Made by a program: the position numbers and the translations under genes
Part shown: piece after piece, positions 23,891 through 35,285 of the stretch
Layout of the letters: the number at the start of each line of letters is the position of its first letter
How positions within the stretch are numbered: position 1 is the stretch's first letter
NCBI GenBank assembly: GCA_965153455.1
Contig: OZ234495.1
Span: 1,550,001-1,614,000, forward strand
Reading direction: 5' to 3'
Source: Sphagnum compactum
Taxonomy: Eukaryota; Bryophyta; Sphagnopsida; Sphagnales
Length of the DNA: 64,000 bases
The notes under the pieces: generated by a model
What the model was told of the DNA's origin: nothing
Seen by the model: the letters and a program-made list of their open reading frames with translations, nothing else
Databases searched by the model: none

Positions 23891-24139
23891 CTACATAGGG
23901 TAGCTTCTTCCACATTCAGAGCATTCCAGATGAACATTGGTCAAACAGACACAATCAGGCCTGTCTGATGGACACATGGGACTGCTGACATAGCTCACAC
24001 CAACTGCTGCATCTGTTGTGCATGCAATCCTTGAACATAGGGGTTCACAAACTGCAGTTGAAGCCAAATCTTCCTCCTCCATCTCTGCTGCTCTGTTTTC
24101 CATTGAAACAGCCTCCTCCTCAGAAGACCCACAAGCTTT
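23891..24139 (-). other. Possible alternative last exon, Cys-rich, 82 aa
   Basis: The minus-strand frame after an acceptor-like AACAG reads KACGSSEEEAVSMENRAA and continues to CSECGRSYPM and a stop. It has nine cysteines and an acidic middle. It is in phase with a strong donor (GTGAGT) inside the last exon of the acetolactate-synthase-like gene, after codon ...EAES (exon end 24615). It could be a true C-terminal exon, a separate small gene, or non-coding 3' DNA. Confidence 0.3.
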
Positions 24140-24527
24140 CTGTTTCCCCATGCAGAGACCCTTTCACCATGTTTCCTAACAAGCTGATTCTCTTTTCTGA
24201 TAGCTCTCTAAATGAGAAAATCAGTGACACAATTCCACATGCACAACAAATATATGTCTATGAACTAGAGCACATTGATAGATCAGAGCTCAAAATCAAA
24301 ATGGGGTCATGCCTCGTTGATCATGGTTGGAATTGACATGGGTTGCAGCAAACTGTCAGACATGGTTGTTGAGCTATTCACCGCCATGAATAATGCTGGT
24401 GAAATTCTCTGTTCAGAACCAGAACAAATCCCTTCATATTTGCTTGACTTGCACTCCTCTTCATCTACAACTTATTGTAAAACAAAACCGCATCATGGGT
24501 CTGGTAGTATTTCCATTAGCATTTGAA

Positions 24528-27500
24528 TCATGATGGGTTGGATCTGATTTTTCTGCAGTCAATCATCATAGTACTTAGTAATGAACCATGAAATGAGGTT
24601 CTCCTCCTACTCACTGATTCGGCCTCAGACATCGATTGTCGCTTCTTGATGAGGCCTGGTAGCTCATGGTCAAGAATCTGGTTGGCCCATGTGTAATCCA
24701 GTGGCACCTGTGACAAGGCACACACTCATGTTTCATCCAGTGACATTTAACTATCTGATTTCTCCTACAATCAGGAATATGGTCTCCACTGCTTCTGTGT
24801 CGCAGGGTCATGGGGATGGTGCATGAAGACAAGGTCAGGAGGATTAAGCAGTCAAGTACCTCAATAAGTTTCACACCTGATGTTGAACCAAAGATACAAT
24901 CATGAAGCATCCAAGACAACTCATCGGCACTTCTGACACAGTAGCCTTTGGCACCATAACTGCAGACTAACAAAAAGACCCCACATAAGTAAATTTTCCT
25001 TGTGACTGGTCTCAAAGCTCAGAATCCTATGCATGAAGCTTGGCTTCACCTGTTTGCATACGCCACAAAATTGGGGTTCTTCAAGTCTAAACCAAACCTG
25101 CAAAACATGAGTTGGAAAAACATGACCCAGATTCAGATTCTCAAGAGGATTGCTCCAGAGGATTCTTCACTGTTTAGAGTTAGATGCACAGCCTTCTTGG
25201 GACCTGTAATGTGCCTCAAACATCTTCACAAATGTCCTACTTCAATGGCACTACAAAACACATTTGCATTTCCTTTGGGGACTTCTGCAGGCGACTGCTC
25301 TTTGTTTTGTATTGGACATGAGGACCTCCAGAATCACTCTGTCATAGTCAGCATGGTGGTTTCAAGTAGATACCAAAAACAGAGAGTGCAAGGGGACCAA
25401 CATGGAATATCCAGCAGCATTTTGCTTCCACTTAATCATCCCAAAGCCATTGTCATTCAGAACAACAATGGTCAAGTTGATATCTAAACGCACTGCTGTC
25501 TCCATCTCCTGCAAAAACCATCAAAATGCTCAATAAACTTCTCTGTTACACATTGCAATGCCCCTGCTGGCTCCTAGCAAAATTCCTCTTTTCTGCCTGA
25601 TCTTTCAAACTTTTGCAACAGGTCTACAGCTCATTCTCACTCCAAAAGTTGAGCAATGGGACAAAGGGGAAAGTAGAGAATTATCTAAGCTATAAATATT
25701 TCCAATGCCCACTTCTTAACTTGAGGACCCAATGGGAAGAAAGACTTGAATCCTGCCTGAGAATTTAACATGAAGCCTCCATCACCACAAACAGCCACAA
25801 CCTTCTTCTCTGGATGAAGGAGACAGGCTGCTGCTGCTGATGGTAGTCCTGCTCCCATAGTTGCTAAAGAATTGTCAAGGAGCAATGTGTTGGGTTCATA
25901 TGCCTGCATACACACACTCCCTACATACCATCCCATCAGTGCCTTCCAATTTTTTCCTTTTCTGGTGCACCCAGCAATCCTTATCAGAAACCTTTGACTA
26001 AGAAGACCACAAGAAAACAACTGAAAAATGCTTGATGCCAAGCTCTTCAATGCAAGTGTGATTGAGAACCTCTTCAAACCTTCTTCCCCAGAGCACATAT
26101 TAGAGAACAAACCTTGTAGCATCTTGCAAACCAAATCTTGAACATTCCTGCAAACACAAAAAGAAACAAACTTGATTAGAGGGTATCCACTTCTCATGAT
26201 GACTCACGATGGGAAAATCTTTGTACTTGAAAAGAAAGTTGCAGCAAAAAAAAGGGACACACATGGAAATGGAGAGTTATGAGCCAAAAGTGGATCAACT
26301 ATGTTTGACCCACACTTACCATTATCTAAGCAAACAATCCCATCAGCTGGCATCACTTTCCTGCACATGAGGCAAAGTTTCCTAGAGTGATTTTTGCAGG
26401 AAAAAGTTGATCAGAAACTACTCAGGCCCAATATTCTTCATCCTCAGCTTACAGAAGATTGGAAGACGACAATGTGCAACCAGCTTGCTTCCATCACTAC
26501 TGATGCTGATCTGATTTTAAGCACTAGATTCCAAGTTTCATATAGTGTTCCAAGACTCATGGAAAATGATCCATACCGGAGATCAGACACTACACGCTGG
26601 GGTGTCAATGGGAAACGAGTGTCATTGGCACCCTTGCCTATGTGCTCCTCAAGATCTGCTTTCACCTGCCGTTTCAAGAGACTGTCATATTCTTAGGTCC
26701 CATCGAGTACTAAACTTCCAGGAACTTTTGAAATAATTCAGTTGATAGCACCTCAAAGTTCCAACAAATGCATAGCTTCATTGTACCAGTGCCAGAGGCT
26801 AACAACCATAGATGTTCCTTCTCTTGAGATAGTTGCACACAGTCATGAAGCTCAGTATTCCGTACCTGCATCATGAAGGAATAGTTCCAATGCTGTTGCT
26901 GCTGCAGAGCATTCTTCAATTGCCAAACTGCATTTGCTATATCTCCCACAACTTCAAGCTGCATGACAGCCAAATTTGCTTATATTATCCTGTCCAGTGT
27001 TGCTGAATATTTCTCTCAAGTATAGTGTGATTTGACTGAAAATCAGCCTACTGGTTAAGGACTCCTTTGGCAATTCAAGGTTCCACTTCCTGCTTGTACA
27101 CTATTAATTCACATAGTCAATTGTTGAAGTTCTTGCAGCCTGCATAGAATGATATGCAGACAGGAAGAAAGGTACAAACAATGCTATCTACCTGAGGGAA
27201 GTAGATGTTGTCCACCTTTGCAGTGTAGAAGTTCACATGGATAACCATTGGAGCTTTTCCATGCCTGCAAAGAAGGATCCACTGCACCCATTACCAATGT
27301 GAATTGGTGGGTGATTACAGATCTGCAGCTTCTATTGTACATGACTAGATCCCAAATGATCTGAATGACAGAGATAGTATCTATTCTATTTGATGCCTCT
27401 ATGGGAATGGACATCAACCCTGGCTTCTGTTTCACATCCCAGGGACTTGATAGTTCTGTAAGAAGAGAGAAGGAAAGAAGTGAACAGAACCCCTTCTCCC

Positions 27501-29825
27501 CTACAATCACAAATGGCTCAAGTGGGTGTTAAGAAGGATGTCACAATACATTTCACCAGTTACAAAAGCTTCTTTGAAAGCCATAAAATTATTTTTGCCA
27601 ATCTGGTTACGTACTGCATGAAAAAGGGAGGTTTCTCAACAACATCATGCCCAACATTGATAATTAGATCCGCTTTCTCAATGCATACATGCACATAGTC
27701 CTTGGCTGACAAAGCACAGCAACCTAGATAAAGTGGATGGGCCTCTGCAAAAAAAATTGTAAACATCATTCTCATCAGATACTTAGCTTTTATAGACAAT
27801 TTGGTGAACATAAAAGAGCTGTTCAGTAGAATAATATTGGACAAAGAGAAAATAAGTCAAAGCCTGAGGTATACCATTGATAACACCTTTGCCCATTTGG
27901 GTTGTGACGAAAGGAATCTGAAGTCGGTCAACAAACTCCAGGAGCCTGACATTCAGGAATGGCTGGAAATGTGAGGAAGAACAATAAAGATGTTAAACTA
28001 TTTCAATCCCAGGTGTACCAAAGTTTCAGGAAGTCTCGGTCACAGAACCATGGAAGAATTGCACTGAAAGATGTGGAAATGACTGGCATGCAAACAACGA
28101 GGCAGGTGAGGACTAACCACAACTCACATCTTCTGTGTTTGTTGGCGATTTGCTCCAGCGCCTATGAGCAGAAGAGGATGGGACGAAGCATGAATCAAAT
28201 CAATGGCCTTGGCTATGGCCTTCCCTTCTGCAATTGGTCTTCTGACTGGATACACTGGAAAAGCCTGTGCATCAGTCATTGTACTGGCTATGTCTTCAGG
28301 CAGCTCCAGATGCACAGCCCCTGGTCGTTCTTCCTCTGCCACACGAATTGCCTCCCTCACCATTGATGGCACCAGATCTCCATCTGCAATTTGTTTTGTG
28401 AACTGCCACCCAAAATTTCCCAACCAGAAAACCCCAATCCACATATCTCACAATTATCCAGAATCAAACTTTATTTCTCACACATAATTAATTATTATAG
28501 AGTGAGACAGAGTTCCACTGTCGGATTGGGAGGGGGGGGGGGGGAGGGCATAGAATATGTTTGTGCATCTGATGTTTTCATTTTATGTGCCCATTTAAGC
28601 CCCAAGGCAAACAAATGTCAAAGGATTTCTTTGCCTGATTGCTGTGTAAGGGAAGATTGAGCTACAATACCTTGGTGATTGGTCGCATCGCATCCACAAC
28701 ATCAATAATCTGAAAGGAACCTTGCTTACTTGTTCGGATAGGTTTCTGACCTGTGATCATCAGCTATATTCCGAGGCCACCCAACCCCACATCCAGGTCA
28801 TCCTAGGGGGTGTCACTCACTCCTGCCCTCAGCTCGTCATATGCAATTCAGCTAAATGCAAATTTGCTGGATAGAATCAGCATGAATAATGTCTGCAGCT
28901 CTCTGTGAAGAATATGCTTGAAGAGCACTAGAGGGAGGTTAGAAATGGTCACCATGGGAAAGCCAGCCAATTGTGCATACGCAGCAGCAGTGGCCAAATT
29001 CAGAGCACCAGGACCAAGCGTCGAGAAGCACAGGCCAGCCTTCCCAGTAAGACGACCCATCGTTGCTGCCATGAAACCTGCTGCCTGCTCATGCCGAGTG
29101 ACCACCATCCTTATGCTCGACCCTCGCAGCGAATCCAGTAATGCTAAATTCTCCTCTCCAGGTATTCCAAAGATGAACCTGCAACTTCAAGCCCATTGTT
29201 GTAGATTTTTAAAATTATGTCCACCTTGATCAAGCACTAGTCTGGTTGCAGAAACCAAATCCTGAATGGGCAAGCAATTTTGTTTGCAGTGAGAAAATTT
29301 GATCAAATCTGCAAAGGCAAGACCAGATATCAGAATCTGTCATAAATAAATTGCAGAAAAAACATGAGAATCTCAGACCCAATTGCATAAGAAGATTTGC
29401 AGTTCCCACATTGCTCTCTGTTTCTTTGGCTCACAACAAGAATTCCACAATCCTAAAAAGGAAACCATCACCACTAAGTTCAATTCAACCACAACGCTAA
29501 GAGTTTGGGTCTGGGGGGTGGGGGGTTGGGGGAGATGAGCATAGCAGCAAAAAATTGATTTTGCTGCCAAAAAAATCCAATCAAAGGAATTGGGTGGTGA
29601 GAGGAAGTGTGACTTGACTCACCGGATGTGTTCATTCTCCAAGGCATGAACCATGACATCACAGGCTCGACGCCGGCTTTGAACCCTAAAAATCCGACTT
29701 GAGTCCAATGAAGAAGAGAGCTCCAAATCACGTTTCTCTACAAGATCTTTCAAGTCTTGCTTCTCCAATTGCTCTGGCTCTTCTTCTTCTTCTCCCTCCT
29801 GCGTCGACGGCTGATGACGATTCAT
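24528..29825 (-). CDS. Bacterial-type acetolactate synthase large-subunit-like ThDP enzyme, 636 aa, 16 exons
   Basis: Acetolactate synthase condenses two pyruvates with ThDP, FAD and Mg2+. Exons (minus, 5' to 3'): 29825-29623, 29178-28953, 28763-28671, 28402-28128, 27945-27875, 27744-27615, 27264-27192, 26958-26866, 26665-26577, 26360-26320, 26147-26113, 25903-25757, 25508-25402, 25097-25050, 24959-24860, 24707-24528. Lengths sum to 637 codons with every phase matching. Seen: FIFGIPGEENLALLDSLR (69-86), catalytic Glu98 in RHEQAAGFMA, LMITGQKPIRTSKQGSFQI, AEEERPGAVHLELPEDIA, GHDVVEKPPFFM, and the ThDP/Mg motif GDGG (483) with NDN (510). Trp519 sits in GMIKWKQ, where plant AHAS has its herbicide-site Trp. 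The similarity is to bacterial ALS large subunits, not to plant AHAS, PDC or 2-hydroxyacyl-CoA lyase. The N-terminus is acidic (MNRHQPSTQEGEEEEEPEQ), unlike a plastid transit peptide, so a cytosolic site is inferred. The intron before 25508 has a GC donor. The exact substrate is unproven. Confidence 0.92.
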
Positions 29826-32630
29826 ACTTTGTGAAAATCAACAACAACAACAACAACAACACAAGAATGTGCAAACTTCCCGACGTCCTCAATCCCATTT
29901 AAATCATTCAAGCATGTCCATGCAATTAATCTCTCCACAATTTAGGTCAATACTGTACCTCCTATTCAGCTTTGGCGGTTTTAAAATTGCCCACAACTTC
30001 TAAAGTTATTAACAAAATTATGTGCTCATTTTTTATTTTGAGAATTTGAGATGGTTGCTCAAAGTAGGGTTGTATTTAGGCAACTTTACCTATTGTATTT
30101 GTTTTACCTCATTAAAAGAGTGAGTAATAAAAACAAAGAAAACAAAATATGATTTATTACCCTTTTATTACCCTATGATTTACCCAACTTTTGTAATAGC
30201 TCTAATGTTTATTATGCTTCATTAACTTATTATTGGATGAAGTGGAGTTTTTGGTGCTTGCAATCAAGAATTTTGATGGGGAAAAAAGATTGAGCTATAT
30301 TTATTTTTGCATGAGATCTTTTCATGCACGTTAAGTGCAATGATCTATCAATTGAATATTTTTAGTTTGCCATCATATTAAGTCAAAATTTTCATAAATT
30401 ATCTCTAAATTTACTGTTGAGCTTGATTTTGAAAAATAAACTAATTAATATTCGGCATTTGAGTGATGCAAACCAAATAAAATAATATGATTTTTTGGCT
30501 TCCAAGGCTGGGGAGCTCTATTTAACATTAGATTTCATATGTACCTATTAGTACTAAGTTAGGGAGTTATTTATTTATTGGCTTAACCCATAAAAAAAAG
30601 ACTATGCATTGATCGGTGTAAACTTTGGGCATAAAATTTTGGCTTGACTTGACCTAATGTTTGAGTGACATTTGAGGTACAATGTGTGTATATAATCCAT
30701 GGGCATGTTCCGTAGAAGTGCATTCATCTAGATGAGAAGTTTCAAATTAGTAAGGGAGTTAGTTCTTAGAAATTTGAACCTCCCATGCAAGGCAAAACTA
30801 TTACATGATGAGCTATTTGTTTATTATTGGGATCACATAGTTGGGTGCATTAGTTTAAAAATTGTATATATGTTTTTATGTTTAGGTTTTCTCGATGTTG
30901 CACAATACCAATGATGAACAATTGTGTGGATGATTGAAAAAAAAAGCATATGAAATTGTGTTGGGATGAATTAATCAACACAATTCATTGTTGTTAAATT
31001 TGATTCTATTGTTGAAAATTGTGAAAGTAATGAAAAATATCCAACTTCCATTGGAAAGAAATAAAATTTTATCACATTATTTAAATGTTGTAAGTAAGAT
31101 CAAAATTTCTCTAGCCACCACATCATGCGCAACATGTTATATATAAATATATAAAGTTACCCAAACTAGGAAAATAAAAGTTTAAAGAGTTGGAGATGTT
31201 AAAATGAAACTAACATTTATCCTCATTAAAAAGTTCCATCAAAGTTTGTTTTCAAAAATTAAAGGTTAAACCGCACAACCAATTTTTGTGGGCAAAAAAT
31301 CACCAAAAGGCAAATAGAAAATCATGACATGACATTTTCATTGTAAAGTCAAGGTTTTAATCTGCTTTAGTTTGCTTAAACAAATGGTAACATTGTCACT
31401 TTTTTGAAACCCTAAACCTAGCCATGACCATTCCCCCTTTCACCATTTCACCAAGAGAGCCACCATCATTAAGGAGCTCTTCACCATCACACCTTGGTTT
31501 GACAACAATTAGCCAACACTCAAGGATTCATACCAAAAATTCATTAGCACTTTTATGTGCATATGGATTTTATATGCAATAGTTTGTTTTGCATGGAGAC
31601 TTCAAATGATATTAATAGTTTGATTACGAGCAGGGCTAATTGTGAAATCAAAATCAAAATTGTTATTTGTGTTTACAAATTGTGACGTTGTTTTTGGAAT
31701 TTGGTACTTGAATCAATTTTAAAAGCTTATGGTTTAAGATTGGAACTTGGAACTTGGGGGGCAAAAGGCAAGTTGGAAATGTGGGGAGATATAATGGACA
31801 AGATGGATATTGACTGGAAATTGCGTAACCAACTTGTTGATGAAAATACTTGGAATTACCGCTACAATTCTAGAGTCCTTTTTCACATGTATTTTACAAT
31901 TTTCAACTCAAAATCCTAAAAGTTCGAGTTCAAAAATTTGTAGTTCAAGCACGGTTTGTTTTGTTTCAATATTCTTCAATTAATTGAGATTAGTCAAAAC
32001 TCAAGCACCTTTGTACATGTTGAGAAAATTCAAGAATCGAGAGTGAAGAAACATGAATTTTCATCTTGGCTTTTAATTTTTATATTCTAAAAGTTTTGTT
32101 GAACATCATGGTGTGAAGTGTCCATTCAAGCATCAAGCATGAGGAAGTTCAATGATGAGTTTCGAAAGCCAAAGTTTGAAGTTTTTAAGTTTTAACTTCT
32201 AGGGACTGGGTTCACAAGTTTCAACACACATGGGCCCTAAATTTTAATTAAAAACTTCCAATTTCCACATCCTTTTCTTGAATTGAATTTTTGTTTTGTT
32301 CCAGTGCAAACTTCGTGCAATAGATTTAAGGTTGAGAATTTAGATTTAGGGTTTTCGTTTTCAACTTTTTTTTCCTTCAAATTTTCATTATCATTTTTTT
32401 TTCTTATCTATTGCAATCCAAAGTCTAGAATCCAAACACTAATAACTACTTACATCATCCATGAACCCTTTCCAAATGTGAAAGAATTTTAAATTCAAAC
32501 TTTTTTTCTCTCTCTCCTTGCCCCATCAAAGTGAGGTTAGTCAATCATCTTCCTCATAGTCACCGCCTTTTGTCATTTTGTTTGATGATAGCCCACACAT
32601 CGTCATGTGTGAAAATGATCCAACAATGAA
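29826..32630. other. ALS-like 5' flank, then AT-rich DNA, no gene seen
   Basis: The first 40 bp upstream of the start carry a (GTT)n tract read on the minus strand (29838-29862), probably 5' UTR. Beyond about 29.95 kb the DNA is AT-rich with stops in all frames. No TATA box is convincing and no repeat structure was seen. Confidence 0.45.
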
Positions 32631-32639
32631 ATCTTTTTA

Positions 32640-33100
32640 AGAGGAAACTTTATAAATAAGAAATTTTCAAGATGGTTGGATTGCCTGCTTGCCATGGGCT
32701 TAAAGTGTCATCAATCACAAAGGTTTATTGCATTAGGTTTGGTGTAAGATTTGCACCCATGTGGAAGGGAAAGAAAAGCTCTTGGTTCCAATGAACAATT
32801 TGCTTAAACATGTTGGTAGTTGAAAATGCAAGGTCTCAATTTTTGGAGTTGAAATAGATTCTTACAATTACCATTAGAAGAAAAATTTTCATTTATAACC
32901 AATTTTTGCAACTAAAAAATGTTGTTTGTAGTTGAAAAGAAATTACAAATCACATTTTTAAATTATAAACATTAGTTGCAAACAATAATTTTCTTTTAAT
33001 GTATAGGGATTTGGTGCATGCTAAAAATGAAGGGGCATACACTGCTCATGATTAGTTTTTTGTTCTTGACAAGCTTTTGGTTGATATCCCCATTGAATAG
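32640..33100 (+). pseudogene. Broken zinc-finger-type transposase-like coding remnant, N-terminal part
   Basis: In one plus-strand frame, interrupted by several stops, the translation reads FQDGWIACLPWA, then VWCKICTHVEGKEKLLVP and NNLLKHVG. The spacing CxxC ... H resembles the BED-like zinc-finger start of hAT-type and related genes abundant in plant genomes. At least three stop codons interrupt it. The downstream piece at 36960-37200 may be the same gene. Assignment rests on motif pattern only. Confidence 0.4.
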
Positions 33101-33694
33101 AAATGTAAATATGTTCAATTTTTTGTGAACTCATGGATCAATTATTCATGGGACATCCATTTTATTCATGCATGCCCCATGATTAATCACAAAAATATGA
33201 AGCCCTTGTTACAATTGTTGAAGGTGAAAAACCTCTCCAAAAAACATTGGTGTGATAACTTTGGTTGGGGCATGGCAAAGGTCATGCACATTGTGTTATG
33301 TTGGATGCTATAAAAATCACATTTGTTAATTTGTTACCTTCATAGCAGTTAGTGTGGATGAAGTCATGACAATTGAAAACATTTAGCGAATATCCATCCA
33401 CTTGTATGTGGTTCAATCATGGAAGAGGCACTAGAAGAAATCCCAAATTTTTTGACTGAAAATTTTAGTAAAAATACCCCCCTATAGTTTTTTTGCCCCC
33501 ATGTCCAACTTGACCATAATGGCATTTTGGACAAATCAATTTGGACCCGACCATTTTGACTGGGTCTTTTTGGTTGGTCTTTTTGATTGGTTTTTTTTAC
33601 TGAACTATCATGACCTTAATATAATTTGGGCAACAACCAAAAATATTTATCATTTAGATTATTTTTTTAAAAAAAGAATATATCAATTAATTAA

Positions 33695-35285
33695 TTAATT
33701 ACCCTACCTACCCTACCTACCTAATAATAAACCTAAAAATTAATGCCAAAAATTATTTATTTATTTATTTACCAACCCTATGTCTTAGGCCTAGGCTAAG
33801 CCATTTAGTTTAGCCACCTAGGCTAGACCAAGCCATTTTGTTAGGTCAAGCCCCTTAGGCTAGGCCAAGTAACCTAGGCTAGGTGGTCTAGTAAGATTTG
33901 CAACCTAGGCTACCTAATTAGGTCACCTAAATAGCCAAGGTAGCCTTGGTTGCAAGTGTGGGGACTTGAATTCCTCACCTCCACATTGAAGAATCAAGTC
34001 TTTAACCATTGCACCACCACCCCATAAGGTGATTTTTCTTAAACAACATATTGTAATGAACATAATTTTAAACCAACATATTGTAATCAATTTCCATGAA
34101 TTTTTTTTCAACATATTGCATTAAATGAACTTGAATTCTTTTACACTACTTATATAAATAGGTAAGTTATAAGTAGGTAGCCTAAGTAGGTAGGAGGTAC
34201 TTATTAATAAATGCATGTATTTAGATAACATGTAGGTTTTAGTCTTTTAAGCCTTATAGGTACCTATTAGGTCTATGTTTATACTTACCTATGCCTATGT
34301 TATTTAATAGGTTATGTAGATACCTACAAGCCTATAATTAATAAATCTAGCCTAAACATACTAAGTAGGTATCCTAGCCTATTAAATAGGTCTAAGCTTA
34401 AGCTACCTACTTGATACTAAGTTAGGCTACCTACCTAGTGGCTTAGGTGGCCTAACCTAGGTTAGCTACATACCTACGTAATAGGTTTAGGTAGCCTAGG
34501 TTAAGTTACGTACTTATTTAATAGGCCTAAGTTAGGTTAACCTAAGTTACCTCCACTATGTGCCTAACCTAAGTTAGGCACATACCTACTTAGTAGGCCT
34601 AGGTTAAGTTAATCTAGGTTGCTTAGGTTAGGCTATGTACCTACTTAATAGGTTTAGATAACCTAGGTTAAGCTACGTACCTACCTAGTACGCCTAGGTG
34701 GCCTAGGTTAGGTTACTTACTTTGTAGGCCTAGGTGGCCTAGGTTAGGTTACCTACCTTGTAGGCCTAGGTGGCTTAAGCTAGGTTATATATGTACTTAA
34801 TAGGCTTAAGTGACGTAGGTTAAACTACCTACTTTATAGGCCTAGGTGGCCTACGCTATGTATGTAGCTATCAACTAGACCTCGATAACCTAAGTTAAGC
34901 GACTTTATACCTAGTAGGCTTAGGTGGCTTAAGTTACTTACCTAGCTAGTAGGATAAGCTACCTATTTACTAGGCCTAGGTGGCTTATGTTATTTATTTA
35001 GTAAGCCTACGCTACATACCTATAGTAAGCCTAGGTCACCTAAAATACCTACCTAAAAGGCTTACATTATTTAATTATAGGTTGTTTAATAATCTTAAGC
35101 TGCATCTTAGGGAATTTACTAAATAGGTCTAAACTAAGTTACTTAGCTTGGTTACTAATTAGATTATTATTTAACAAATAGCCTATTAGCCTATCAATTA
35201 TGTTAAGTTAGATAGGTAGTCTAGGCCTAACCTACTAATTATGTTAAGTTAAGTAGGTAGCATAGGCTTAACAAGTAGGTTAAAT
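33695..35285. repeat. Degenerate 36-bp tandem array rich in CCTAGG
   Basis: The best copies, at about 34690-34770, run CCTAGGTTAGGTTAC then TTACTTTGTAGGCCTAGGTGG (36 bp) twice with few changes. Around them the same words (CCTAGG, GGTTAGG, TACCTACCTA, AGTAGGCC) recur with period about 36-39 bp across 1.6 kb. CCTAGG and AGGCCT are palindromic, so single strands could fold back extensively. A smaller related patch lies at 38925-39085. No coding capacity. Confidence 0.8.
33949..34023 (-). mobile_element. tRNA-derived SINE-head-like sequence
   Basis: On the minus strand it begins GGGGTGGTGGTGCAATGGTT. TGGTGCAATGG (34014-34004) fits the pol III A box TRGYNNANNNG. AATTCAAGTC about 35 nt downstream fits the B box GWTCRANNC except for its first base. 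The length (75 nt) and box spacing are tRNA-like, but arms do not pair as a functional tRNA. This is probably the head of a decayed SINE or a tRNA pseudogene. Confidence 0.5.

Noticed and set aside
28848-29108. 2-hydroxyacyl-CoA lyase / oxalyl-CoA decarboxylase or pyruvate decarboxylase identity for the minus-strand ThDP gene
   Set aside because: The blocks RHEQAAGFMAATMGRLTGKA, MITGQKPI and HDVVEKPPFFM fit bacterial acetolactate synthases; the lyase and PDC families differ at these positions.
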